Part shown: positions 17,703 to 26,976 of the stretch, piece after piece
Layout: each line of letters begins with the position of its first letter
Numbering within the stretch: the first letter of the stretch is position 1
Assembly: GCA_965222935.1 (NCBI GenBank)
Contig: CBDCVA010000002.1
Span: 2,294,001 to 2,358,000, forward strand
Reading direction: 5' to 3'
Length of the DNA stretch: 64,000 nt
Source of the DNA: CBDCVA01 sp965222935 [NCBI: Candidatus Latescibacterota bacterium]
GTDB taxonomy: Bacteria > Latescibacterota > CBDCVA01
Translations under genes and position numbers: made by a program
The notes under the pieces: generated by a model
Told to the model about the DNA's origin: nothing
What the model saw: only the letters and a program-made list of their open reading frames with translations
The model's database searches: none

Positions 17703-20459
17703 CTAATAGGCGCCGATGACTGTGACGAAGAACCGGTTAAGCCCTTCATTACGAGTGCGGCTCTCCTTGTCTCGGAACTCGCTCTGCCGGCGATGGAAGC
17801 CGACGGAGGAGATCACCTCGTAACCGAAGTACGCCGACTTAGTCTGTACCAGCAGAACCGCGTCGCTCGAACTGAACGACTCCCGCGGGTTCCCCTTGTC
17901 GCGGAACTGGAAGGCGAGGGTGTTCCGCGCCCGCTCCTTGTGTAGGCCCAGATTGTCGAACAACCGGTTCAGCCAGGGCGTCCGCAGCCCTTGCTGGCCG
18001 AAGCGGATGATCGTCTTGGGCGTCGCCTGGAAATCGACCCTGAGAATTGGGGCTGTCCATGACACGCTTCGTCGGACGACCTTAGAGCCGGCCTTGGGGT
18101 TCTCCTGCTCGATGAGTGTCATGCGTTTGAACTGCGGCATGATGTTCCACCGGCCCAGTCGGAAGCTATAGTCGAGCTTGTTGATCATGGTAACCATCGT
18201 GATGCGTGAATCGCCCTGCTCGGTTCCATCCTTGAAGCGCTCGGGCAACTTATGGTTCTGCAACACCTTGAAGCCGTTCTCGACGTGCAGGTTCAGGATC
18301 TGATTGTACTCCGTGCCGAAGAAGGCGGTGTGGACCAGAGAATTACGCATCTGGAGTGTATCGAATCCCCGGTCCAGCGGCTGCGGGCCGGCGAAGTTGG
18401 GAACGTCGCCAAAGGTATAGACGCTATTTTGGATCGAATCACGCACCCGCTTGGTATCGTGATACCACTCGACCTTGCCGACGTCGCCCCGATCGTAGAC
18501 GTACGAACTGCGGAAATAGCGCGCCACGTTCTCACCGCCGCCTGCGATTTCGCGCGTGTCGAACAGGCCCAGAGAGAACTTCAACCCCTGAGCCGGCAGA
18601 ACCTCCGCGAAATAATGCGGCCCCTCCAGGTCCTTGTCATAAGGGTAATCGGGGCGCTCGTCGTTCTCCCACTGGTCGATCCAGAAGTTGTTGTTGTTGT
18701 CGAGGCCGTAGGTGAACTCCAACGGGTCGCTGTCATAGAGTAGGAAAGGCTCGGTCCAGTCGGGGACCTCGTTGCTGTTCCGGTCGTCGTCGATGTGGCC
18801 GTCGAAATCCTCGTCACGCCCCGGGTAGACGCCCTTGTCCTGACCGATGTTGTCGCGGCCGACGATTTCCTGTCGGATGTCATCGTCGGACCACTGGTCC
18901 CCATCATCGTTGTCATCCACCCACGGGAATTCGTGCGTTTGGGGGATCTCGTTGCTGGTGCCTGACGTGTCGGTGTAGAGCGTCGGCCCGCTGCGCATGC
19001 CTTCATAGGACGCGTATTTGGGCCCGATGTGGAAGTACTCGAACCCGAGGTTGAACGGCCCCACCTCTTTGAGCACGTCGATGAAATAGGCCGCTCCACG
19101 CAGTGGGGAGATCTGGTCGCCTCGCCGTGTCGGGAATTGCGAATAGGTCGAGGAAAAGGCGATTTCGCCGCTGGCTTTGAGTCCCGCGAAGTCGGCGGAG
19201 AAGTTGGAGCCGTAGATCGTCTGGCCTGTGGCGAACCCGTATTGGAACTCGATGAAGCCCCTGTTGGAGAGGTCCTGTACATTGCCCGGCGCTCGCGTGA
19301 TGATGTAGGGCTGCGTGCTGCGCTGCTCAAACGGAAGCTTCTCGCCGAACTCGTTGACCTGGTTGGAGCGGGGCGTGAAAAAGCGGTGGTTCTGGCTGAC
19401 TTTGATCTGGTAATCGTTGGCGACTTTAGCTTCCACGATCATGGCAAGAGGCGTCGGTGAAATGGGCATGTCGTACGTAAAGCTGATCTCGTCGAAGCCA
19501 TTTGCCTCGAGGTGGTCGCCCACGGTGACGCCCCCGAACACCGCGGGGATGAACCGTGTCAGGACGCTATCACCCTCGGCGATGACGGTCACCCTCGGGA
19601 TCCCGAACACCGCTGCCCCGCCGCGGCCGTCTCTGGGCGAGTCGTCGGCGAAGGTCAGGATGACCTGCGTCGGTGGCAGCATCGGGTAGGGGAGGCCGCC
19701 GCGGATGTTGGTGATGCCCTCCTGGCCGGTGACATCTTCGGCATGTTGGTTCACGAACGTGGCCCCGAGCTCGACGGCATCGCCCACATGCGTTCGCCAG
19801 TGCGCGCCGAAAAACGGGACGATGCCCACTGAGGCGTGCCTCTCGAAGGGATTGAGGAAAATAGGCGCTACGGGGTACCCGCCCCAAATTCGGTCGAAAT
19901 TCGAGCGCCACGTCGCTCGACCGATGGTGTAAAGGAGCGTCAGTCGCTGCTTCGGTGAGCTCATGTCATAGCGAACGCCGGGGAAACGCGGAACGCTGAA
20001 GGTCAGGTTGGTGAAGTGGGTCCGTATGAAGTCCCCGACGGTCAAACGCCAGCGGTAATCCCGGAGGTGATCCTCGAATTGCACCAGGAAGTTGATCCAA
20101 AACCGCCAGTGGCCGTGTAACCCACGAAGGCTCCCATCGTGGAGGGCGCCGAATTCGGGAACGCCTAAGCCTCGGCCCGGACGCTGCTCCTCCCACCGAT
20201 AGAGGGTAGCGCCTTCGACGAGGAAATTCCCGAGAATGTCGAACCGCTTGAAGGCATCCAGCCCGAGTTGATACGGGCTGTACTTCTGCTTGGCGTAACT
20301 GAGGTAGCCCTCGGGATCGTGACGGCGCAGGAAGGGGCGCACGAACTTCCCCTCATGGACGAACTGAGCCCGCGCCGGAGTTGCCCATCCAGCCCAGAGT
20401 AGGGCCACCAGACCGAGCGAGACTAGCGCCCGCCATGGCCCTGTTCCGGAATGTCTCAT
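17703..20459 (-). CDS. Large outer-membrane barrel candidate with acidic repeats, 2
   Basis: A 918-residue protein. It starts at ATG 20457-20459, right before a signal peptide ('ALVSLGLVALLWAGWATPARA'). The mature protein is rich in alternating aromatic/hydrophobic strands and ends in '...FFVTVIGAY', an aromatic C-terminus typical of BAM-inserted barrels. In the middle sits an acidic block of 'DxDxD/N' loops ('DDNDDGDQWSDDD', 'GRDEDFDGHIDDDRNSNEV', 'DNNNNFWIDQWENDE') like thrombospondin-type-3 or EF-hand calcium sites, followed by 'DYPYDKDLEGPHYF'. It is about the length of TonB-dependent receptors, but I see no plug or TonB box. It is 7 bases after the related gene upstream. Function unknown; a surface channel or scaffold is inferred. 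Confidence 0.75.
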   Translation of the reverse strand: MRHSGTGPWRALVSLGLVALLWAGWATPARAQFVHEGKFVRPFLRRHDPEGYLSYAKQKYSPYQLGLDAFKRFDILGNFLVEGATLYRWEEQRPGRGLGVPEFGALHDGSLRGLHGHWRFWINFLVQFEDHLRDYRWRLTVGDFIRTHFTNLTFSVPRFPGVRYDMSSPKQRLTLLYTIGRATWRSNFDRIWGGYPVAPIFLNPFERHASVGIVPFFGAHWRTHVGDAVELGATFVNQHAEDVTGQEGITNIRGGLPYPMLPPTQVILTFADDSPRDGRGGAAVFGIPRVTVIAEGDSVLTRFIPAVFGGVTVGDHLEANGFDEISFTYDMPISPTPLAMIVEAKVANDYQIKVSQNHRFFTPRSNQVNEFGEKLPFEQRSTQPYIITRAPGNVQDLSNRGFIEFQYGFATGQTIYGSNFSADFAGLKASGEIAFSSTYSQFPTRRGDQISPLRGAAYFIDVLKEVGPFNLGFEYFHIGPKYASYEGMRSGPTLYTDTSGTSNEIPQTHEFPWVDDNDDGDQWSDDDIRQEIVGRDNIGQDKGVYPGRDEDFDGHIDDDRNSNEVPDWTEPFLLYDSDPLEFTYGLDNNNNFWIDQWENDERPDYPYDKDLEGPHYFAEVLPAQGLKFSLGLFDTREIAGGGENVARYFRSSYVYDRGDVGKVEWYHDTKRVRDSIQNSVYTFGDVPNFAGPQPLDRGFDTLQMRNSLVHTAFFGTEYNQILNLHVENGFKVLQNHKLPERFKDGTEQGDSRITMVTMINKLDYSFRLGRWNIMPQFKRMTLIEQENPKAGSKVVRRSVSWTAPILRVDFQATPKTIIRFGQQGLRTPWLNRLFDNLGLHKERARNTLAFQFRDKGNPRESFSSSDAVLLVQTKSAYFGYEVISSVGFHRRQSEFRDKESRTRNEGLNRFFVTVIGAY

Positions 20460-20466
20460 GGCAGGT

Positions 20467-23292
20467 TCAATAGCCTGTGACCAATTCCACGAAGAACCGG
20501 CGGAAGCGTCTGTTTCGCGCAGTCGCCACGTCTGGGTCTTCAAACTCCACGATATGCCTGAGGAAACCGATGTTCGCAAACATGGTGTAGCCCCAGTAGT
20601 TCGACCTGGTGCTCAGCATGATGAGAAAGTCGGTGGTCGATCGCTTCTCAAGCTCCACGACCTTGTCGATGATCTTCGCCGAGAAGAAATTCCGGAATCT
20701 CCGATTGTTCGATTTCATGCGCCAGCCCTGCTGGGCGAAACGCAGCGTCGTTCTCTCCGTCACGTGCAGGTCCGCGCGGATGATGGGCGCGGTGCGTACC
20801 TCGTGGAGCAGTCGCTCGAAGACCTCATCGCCGCCCTGGCCCGCTTTGGGGTTCCGGGTGATGATACGCGTGAGCACCTTGAACTGCGGCATGATGTCAA
20901 GGATGCCCAGCCGCCAACGGTAGTCCGCCTTGTTGCTCAACGTGTACTCGTTCACCCAGGCGTCGGCCTGCTCCGCCTCGCCCAGAAACGGCGTCCGCAG
21001 CGGCCCCCGGTACTGATGGTTCAGGTTCGTCTTGAAGTTGTTGATGAGGTGAAAGCCGGGCAGGGGCTCATTGCGCGCGCTGAGCCAGGAACTATGCACC
21101 AGGCTGTTCTGCCGGGTGAGACGATCGAAGAGCGGATCGGCAGGTTGTGGCCCCAGGTCGTTCGGTACCTGCCGCACTTCATAGGTATGGTTCGGGATGT
21201 CGTCCCTCACGCGCTTGGTATCGTGTCTGAGCTCGATCGTGCCAAAGCCGCGGATGTCGGCGTCGTAGGTCAGCTTCACATAGCGCATCTTAGTGATGCC
21301 GCCGCGGCCCGGTTCTCGAAGGTCCATCAAGCCGGCGGTAATGCCTACGTCACCGAAGGGAGCCGCCGAGACGAACCAGTGCGGCCCCTCCAGGTCCTTG
21401 TCGTAAGGGAAGTCAGGTTTCTCATCGTTCTCTCGGTCGTCGATCACCCCGTTGTTGTTGAAGTCGTCCCCGTAGATGAATGGCAGCGGATCCGAGTAGT
21501 AGAGCAGGAAGGGCTCCTCCCAGTCTGGGATGCCATCGAAATCGCGGTCGTCGTCCGGCACGCCGTCCTGGTCCTCGTCAAAGCCGGGAAAGACCCCGGC
21601 CTCAGGACGGATCCCCAGCAGGAACCCGGGCGAATCCGCTGGCGTGTCGTCGGGCCACTGGTCGCGGTCATCGTTGTCGTCCACCAGCGGGAATTCCATC
21701 GCCGTAAAAGCGATACGAGCCTCCGGATCCCGGTCAAAGCCACCTTGATCGGTCTGGAGCGTGAGCCCGCCGCGGTTGCTGTTGAAGCTGGTGTAATTCG
21801 GGGCGATGTGGAAATACTCGAAGCCCGTGGTGAGGGGCCCGATCTGCTTGAGCACGTTGACGAACCAACCCGTCTCGCGCGGGGCCGTTATCTTATTCCC
21901 GAAGTTAATGGGGAACTGGCTGAACACCCAGTTGTTGCTGACCTCGCCTTTGATTTTGACGCCCATGAGGTTCAGCGACCAGTCGAAGCTCAGAAGCGAC
22001 TGGCCAGTCAAAAACCCGTAGTCGATTCGGATCCGCCGCTTGTTGGAACCGTCGGTGATGTTCCCGGGAGCCCGCTCGTAGATGATGTTGTTGGTCTCCC
22101 GATCCACGAACTCCCCTTCGGGTCCCTCGAGCGGGTTGAAGAATGGGTGCGTTTGACGGATCTCCACCCGGTAATCGTTGGCCGCCACGGCCTCCACCAC
22201 GGCGCGCTTGGGTAGCCCCAACTCCACTGCCGTCGGGATCGTGAAGGCGTACTCGATGACATCGGGGCCGTTAGCCTGCCGGAAACCCGCGCCGACCTCT
22301 ACGCCCGGACGCCGGACCTCGCCGCCGCTGCCCACCGTGAACACGGCCGTCGTATCGGGCAGGCGAAACCGGCTGAACTCGACCCTCAACAGAACGGAGG
22401 CGTCGCTGACTAAAGCGCCGCCCCGTCCGTCCTCGGGTGAGTCGTCACTGAAGACGACGACGATCTCTTTGGGCGGTTGCTGAGTGGAGGCGATAGTACC
22501 CCGCAGGGGATTGAGGCGGGCGTTCTTGGTCACGTCCTCCGTGTGCTGGTTGACGAAGGTGCTGCCCAGACGCACCGCGCCTCCGAACAGCTTCGATTCC
22601 CACCTTCCGCCAATGTTCTGCACGGGGAACTTCTCGAACCTCAGTGGCTCATCCTCGGTGCCGCCGGTGGGGTCGCTCCCGATTTCGAACGGGATGGAAA
22701 ACACATCCTCCGCTGGAAATTCGAACTCATTCGTGCCGCGCCACTGCACGAGCGTGAACTTGTGGTGCCGCGGGGAGGCGACGTCGAATCGAACGCCCGT
22801 CATCCGGACGAGGTCCAGCGTGAGCGGGGTGAACCTGGTCCGGATGTCATCACCGACCGTGAAGCGGGCTTCCCAGCCCGCGTAGCTGTCGTTGAAGACG
22901 ATCAACTCCTGGAACGTTTGAAGCCACGTAGCCAATTGCCGACCGGGGGCTAGGCGGGCCTTGAGCTGAACGCTACCCGCCGAATCCAGGTTGCGCTTGT
23001 CGATCACGAACGGCCTGCCCGGGCGGGCCTCGTTGTACTGGAGCAAACGGAAGCCGTCGATCAGGAAGTTGCCCAGCGGGTCAAAGCGTTTGTCCACGTT
23101 AATCTCGCGCTTGTAGGAAATGAAGGCCTGCTCACCGTAGTTGGTGTACCTTTCGCGCTGTTCGCGTGAGAGGAATGGGTTCGTGGGCCAGCGCCACTCG
23201 CGCGGCACGGCGTCTTCGCTCCAGGCCGGGAGGGTCGTGCCGAGGAGGATCAGGAGCCCGACGATGCAGGAAAGGGTGCCGTGCGGATGCAT
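20467..23292 (-). CDS. Large outer-membrane barrel candidate with acidic repeats, 1
   Basis: A 941-residue paralogue of the gene at 17703. I start it at ATG 23290-23292 because a signal peptide follows ('CIVGLLILLGTTLPAWSED') and a promoter-like pair ends about 75 bases upstream; longer in-frame starts exist. Shared blocks include 'GNFLIDGF', 'TVGDDIRTRFTPLTL', 'FVNQHTEDVT', 'SDDSPEDGRGGA', 'GFEYFHIAPNY' and 'DFPYDKDLEGPHWF'. The central acidic part has calcium-loop-like units ('DEDQDGVPDDDRDFDGIPDW', 'DDFNNNGVIDDREND'). It ends in 'FFVELVTGY', aromatic as in outer-membrane barrels. Located at the outer membrane (inferred). It is the first gene of a probable operon continuing to the second barrel, the DUF4159 trio and CBM9-like protein B. 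Confidence 0.75.
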   Translation of the reverse strand: MHPHGTLSCIVGLLILLGTTLPAWSEDAVPREWRWPTNPFLSREQRERYTNYGEQAFISYKREINVDKRFDPLGNFLIDGFRLLQYNEARPGRPFVIDKRNLDSAGSVQLKARLAPGRQLATWLQTFQELIVFNDSYAGWEARFTVGDDIRTRFTPLTLDLVRMTGVRFDVASPRHHKFTLVQWRGTNEFEFPAEDVFSIPFEIGSDPTGGTEDEPLRFEKFPVQNIGGRWESKLFGGAVRLGSTFVNQHTEDVTKNARLNPLRGTIASTQQPPKEIVVVFSDDSPEDGRGGALVSDASVLLRVEFSRFRLPDTTAVFTVGSGGEVRRPGVEVGAGFRQANGPDVIEYAFTIPTAVELGLPKRAVVEAVAANDYRVEIRQTHPFFNPLEGPEGEFVDRETNNIIYERAPGNITDGSNKRRIRIDYGFLTGQSLLSFDWSLNLMGVKIKGEVSNNWVFSQFPINFGNKITAPRETGWFVNVLKQIGPLTTGFEYFHIAPNYTSFNSNRGGLTLQTDQGGFDRDPEARIAFTAMEFPLVDDNDDRDQWPDDTPADSPGFLLGIRPEAGVFPGFDEDQDGVPDDDRDFDGIPDWEEPFLLYYSDPLPFIYGDDFNNNGVIDDRENDEKPDFPYDKDLEGPHWFVSAAPFGDVGITAGLMDLREPGRGGITKMRYVKLTYDADIRGFGTIELRHDTKRVRDDIPNHTYEVRQVPNDLGPQPADPLFDRLTRQNSLVHSSWLSARNEPLPGFHLINNFKTNLNHQYRGPLRTPFLGEAEQADAWVNEYTLSNKADYRWRLGILDIMPQFKVLTRIITRNPKAGQGGDEVFERLLHEVRTAPIIRADLHVTERTTLRFAQQGWRMKSNNRRFRNFFSAKIIDKVVELEKRSTTDFLIMLSTRSNYWGYTMFANIGFLRHIVEFEDPDVATARNRRFRRFFVELVTGY

Positions 23293-23708
23293 ACGCGCCG
23301 CGCAGATGATAGAAGGTGCCAAGCGCTTAGGTTGTGGCTGGCAACGAGGCATAGCCGCGCGCAAGGAATGATAGAGTTGATGCGCCAGTATTGGCAAGAA
23401 CCCCCTACCCCAAGATGCCCCCGCCGCCTTTTGGTGAGTTGCCCGCCGCAGCGGCTAAGATAGAGCGGCGGCGAACCAGTGTCAAGGCTACGGACGCGAC
23501 GTTCTCGTCGCCGACCGGTTTACCTTCGCTTGACGCTCGATCATCTCATGGCGATTTTGCGGCGGGTGGTATCCATGAAGCACGCTGAACAGCCGTCGTC
23601 CACCGCCCTTGGCTTGTCGCAGGGTGACATGATATCAGCGGCCGCATCGAACGCCCGGCTGCTCCCCTTCCCCAAAGTCGAAGGGTCGGCTCAGGCCTCG
23701 GTACGTCC
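23293..23708. other. 416-base divergent intergenic region
   Basis: This gap lies between the outward-facing genes at 23292 (reverse) and 23709 (forward). It holds the reverse promoter candidate at 23368-23397. I found no RNA gene or convincing small protein. For the forward gene only a weak pair TTGACG (23530-23535) and ATTTTG (23554-23559) was seen, which I do not trust. Confidence 0.6.
23368..23397 (-). promoter_or_regulatory. Candidate sigma-70-type promoter of the envelope operon
   Basis: On the reverse strand TTGCCA (23392-23397) is followed after 18 bases by TATCAT (23368-23373). Transcription would begin near 23361 and give a leader of about 70 bases before ATG 23292. This fits the chosen start and would drive the barrel/DUF4159/CBM9 genes. 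Confidence 0.42.
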
Positions 23709-26700
23709 ATGAACGGTTCACACAAGCCCGAACGGGGTCGGTGGATCAGCGCTGGCATCTATGCGCTGTTCTTTCTTTCAGGGGCGACTGGGCTGATCTA
23801 CGAGGTCGCCTGGATCCGCCTTCTGAACGATGTCTTCGGCAACACGACCTACGCGGTCAGCGCCGTCTTGACCGCTTTCATGGGGGGCTTGGCTATTGGC
23901 AGCTACGGCGCCGGGCGGCTGCTTGCCTCCCCCGAGCGCGGCCTTCGCCTGTACGCCCTGCTGGAGGTGGGGATCGCCCTCACGGCTCTTTCGACCCCGG
24001 CGCTCTTCGGTCTCTTGGATGGGGTCTACGGCTGGCTCTATCGCGAGCTAGGACTGGGCCTCGTGGGTCTGACGGGGGTGCGCTTCTTTCTCGCGCTGTT
24101 GGTCCTGGGCGTGCCGACGGCGCTCATGGGCGCGACGCTTCCCGTGCTCGCCGGAGTGGTCGCTCGTGGCCAACTTCACATCGGCAGTCCGCTGGGGGTG
24201 CTCTACGGGCTCAACACGCTGGGTGCGATGGCCGGCACGGCGGGGACCGGCTTCGTCGGCATCCTGCTTCTGGGCGTTCGGGGTACCATCCAGTTCGCGG
24301 CTGCGCTCAATCTCTTGGTGGCTGTCGGCGCGCTGTTGCTAGGCCGCCTTCAGAACGATTCCGGCGAGACCTCCGTGACCCCGAGTCCGGCACCCGAGCC
24401 CGCCGGCCCCTTGCCACGGACGGGCCGGCTCGCACTCGGCGTGTTCGCTGCATCGGGCTTCCTGGCACTGTCCTACGAGGTCCTGTGGACGCGGCTTCTG
24501 ACGTTCAGCCTGGGGGCCACGGTGGATTCGTTCACCGTCATGTTGGCTACCGTGCTCTTCGGCATCGGCATCGGCAGCGCCGTCGGCGCGAGGCTGATTG
24601 CCTGGGGTCGCGAACCTCTGACGCTCCTGGCGGTCTTCCAGGCGATCATCGGTATCTGCGCCTTTGCCAGCTTGCCGCTGTTGGGGTATTTCGATGAGAT
24701 CATGTTCGCCGTCGAGGAGCATCTGTCCGTACAGAGCTACGCGGCCGAGACGGGCCAGAAATTCCTGCTCGGCTTCATGGTGATGCTTCTGCCCGCGCTC
24801 GCGATGGGGGCGACCTTTCCCGTGGTCGCTGAGATCATCGGCGGTGCGAGGGTCCGAATCGGCTCGCTGATCGGAGATATGTACGCCCTCAACACGCTGG
24901 GCGCCATCGCAGGCTCCGCGCTGACCGGGCTGGCCGTCGTGCCTCTCCTCGGCACGCGGTTGGGTCTTCTCTTGGCCTCCTCCGCTAGCGTGGCTCTGGC
25001 GTGCCTGGTCGTGGTGCACCACCCGGGGCTCGCACCGGCCCGGAAGATCGCCCTCGGCGCCGGTGGGGTGCTCGTGATTTTGGCCGCCGTGGTAGCGATG
25101 CCCACCGACATCCTCTTCGACCTTTGGAACATGAACGAGCGCGGCGCAAAGCTCGTTTATGCCGAGGAAGTCGTTGCGGGAACGGTGACTGTGCATCGGC
25201 ATCGGTCACCCCCGGTCACGGTGATCTCCACCTCCGGCGTTAACGTGGCGGGCACGGCTTACCCCCTTCGTACCACGCAGAAGCTTCAGGGGCACATCCC
25301 CCTGCTCCTGAATCCGGACGCCCGGCGGGCCCTCCAGATCGGCTTCGGCAGCGGCGAGACGTCAGGAGCGGTCCTGCTCTACGATGTTGAACGGCTCGAC
25401 CTCGCAGAGATCAATCCCGCCGTGATCCCGACGTCGATGCGGTTTTTCAGCGAGATCAACCATCGCCCGGCCCTCGATCCGCGCTTTAGGCCGATCATCA
25501 TGGACGGCAAGAATTACCTGCGCATGACCGATCAGCGCTACGACGTGATCATGAACGATTCGAGCTACCCCGGCCTTTCCGGGAGTTCGAGCCTCTACGG
25601 CCGCGAGCACTTCACCGCTGCGCGAGAGCGCCTCGCACCCGGGGGGCTGGTCTCCTGCTGGGTGCCGCTGGATATCTCCCCACGCAGAGCCAAGATGGTC
25701 CTGCACACGTTCGCGTCCGTCTTCCCTCACATGATGGTGTGGCTCGCGTCGAACCATGAGAACAAGCATGCGATCCTGGTGGGATCCGTCGAGCCCCTGA
25801 CCATCGATTTCGACCGCTTCCTCTCCCGCTTCACCCGGTTTGCGCAGGATGACCTTCGCATCATCGGTCTCGGCGATCCGTACGCGATGCTCGACGCCTT
25901 CTTCCTCGACGAACACGGCGTCCGGGCCCTGACCGCGGGTTCACCGGTCCACTCCGACGACTGGCCGGGCCTCGAGTTCGCCACCCAGTGGGCGTACCGC
26001 AGACCGCCCGTGTCCTGGCGCGCGAACCTGGATGAATTAGTCCTACACCGGGCGTCGGTCGTGCCCTACGTTCGCGTATCCCCCGAGCAAGAGGCGGAGG
26101 TATACGCTACGCTCGATCGCTATCACCAGGCGACGAGCCACGTGCTGGAAGGCTGGCGCAGGCGGGCCCACGGCGAAGATGACGTGGGGGGCGCGTACCT
26201 CAAGGCTTTGGAGGTCAACCCGGTACATTCGGGTGCCCGGTTCCTGCTGACGCGTATGGCGCGGAAACGGCTCGCGGCACCGCTTGAGTCGGCGGACTAC
26301 CGGACCCACCTCGAAAGCGGCCACGAGTTCATGAGGGTGCGCGCGTTCGACAAGGCCGCCGCCGAGTACCGGGCGGTCGTGCGCATCAAGCCGGAGCTGG
26401 CCATCGCGCACAACAACCTGGCCCTGGCCTGCCACCAGATTGGGCGCTACGGCGATGCCATCGCCGCCTATAAGGAAGCCCTGAGGCTCAGGCCCGGCTA
26501 CGAGACCGCTGCCTACGGTCTGGGCAGGACGTACGAGGCGGCGGGCAGGATCGGGCGGGCGCTCGCGGCCTACCGCGAGGTCGTGCGGCTGGTGCCGGAG
26601 AACTATCGCGCGGTCGGCAGCGCCGGGCAGATGCTCATGCGCCTGGGACGGCCCGCTGAGGCAAAAGCCATGTTCGAGCGCGTCCTCGAACTGCACCCCG

Positions 26701-26750
26701 GCGATCCCCTGGCGACGCAGCTCCTCGCCGAGCTTGGCGCGGGGCCTTGA
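23709..26750 (+). CDS. Spermidine-synthase-like membrane protein with C-terminal TPRs
   Basis: A 1013-residue fusion. Residues 1 to about 480 hold two related blocks of membrane helices ('GATGLIYEVAWIRLL', 'GFLALSYEVLWTRLL'; each ending 'MGATLPVL' or 'MGATFPVV'), as in the fused MFS/spermidine synthase family. Around 541-553 is the SAM-type loop 'ALQIGFGSGETSG', then 'YDVIMNDSSYPGLSGSSSLY' and 'HFTAARERLAPGGL', the aminopropyltransferase-like domain. From about 860 on are three or more TPR units ('AIAHNNLALACHQIGRYGDAI'). Similar proteins are common in uncultured phyla. A polyamine product is not proven because the acidic catalytic residues are not all clear ('NDSSYPG' in place of the usual 'D(S/T)TDP'). 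Inner membrane. The ribosome site is weak. Confidence 0.85.
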   Translation: MNGSHKPERGRWISAGIYALFFLSGATGLIYEVAWIRLLNDVFGNTTYAVSAVLTAFMGGLAIGSYGAGRLLASPERGLRLYALLEVGIALTALSTPALFGLLDGVYGWLYRELGLGLVGLTGVRFFLALLVLGVPTALMGATLPVLAGVVARGQLHIGSPLGVLYGLNTLGAMAGTAGTGFVGILLLGVRGTIQFAAALNLLVAVGALLLGRLQNDSGETSVTPSPAPEPAGPLPRTGRLALGVFAASGFLALSYEVLWTRLLTFSLGATVDSFTVMLATVLFGIGIGSAVGARLIAWGREPLTLLAVFQAIIGICAFASLPLLGYFDEIMFAVEEHLSVQSYAAETGQKFLLGFMVMLLPALAMGATFPVVAEIIGGARVRIGSLIGDMYALNTLGAIAGSALTGLAVVPLLGTRLGLLLASSASVALACLVVVHHPGLAPARKIALGAGGVLVILAAVVAMPTDILFDLWNMNERGAKLVYAEEVVAGTVTVHRHRSPPVTVISTSGVNVAGTAYPLRTTQKLQGHIPLLLNPDARRALQIGFGSGETSGAVLLYDVERLDLAEINPAVIPTSMRFFSEINHRPALDPRFRPIIMDGKNYLRMTDQRYDVIMNDSSYPGLSGSSSLYGREHFTAARERLAPGGLVSCWVPLDISPRRAKMVLHTFASVFPHMMVWLASNHENKHAILVGSVEPLTIDFDRFLSRFTRFAQDDLRIIGLGDPYAMLDAFFLDEHGVRALTAGSPVHSDDWPGLEFATQWAYRRPPVSWRANLDELVLHRASVVPYVRVSPEQEAEVYATLDRYHQATSHVLEGWRRRAHGEDDVGGAYLKALEVNPVHSGARFLLTRMARKRLAAPLESADYRTHLESGHEFMRVRAFDKAAAEYRAVVRIKPELAIAHNNLALACHQIGRYGDAIAAYKEALRLRPGYETAAYGLGRTYEAAGRIGRALAAYREVVRLVPENYRAVGSAGQMLMRLGRPAEAKAMFERVLELHPGDPLATQLLAELGAGP

Positions 26751-26976
26751 GAGGTTCCTGAGCTTGGCTCAGCGGCCTCCACTGGCTCCACGGCCAGGAA
26801 CCACTTAACATACCCCTCCGGAGCCTCCTGAGCCTTGCCAACCATGTTAGTCTCCCCCTTTATTCAAGCTACTCTCTGTGGGTGGTCCGCGTCACTGCAC
26901 GCAGAGTCGGGCCAGCGTCTTACACCCAACTATGTAGATACGATGGGGCCCTGCGACGCCGCGTCGAGGTTTCGAT

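Noticed and set aside
26753-26802. Inverted repeat GGTTCCTG/CAGGAACC after 26750
   Set aside because: Arms are only 8 bases with a 34-base loop and no T-run, so it is not listed as a terminator.
26603-26845. 80-codon reverse frame with a good ribosome site after the spermidine-synthase-like gene
   Set aside because: Most of it lies on the opposite strand of the coding end of that gene and its composition is that of a shadow frame; no family likeness.
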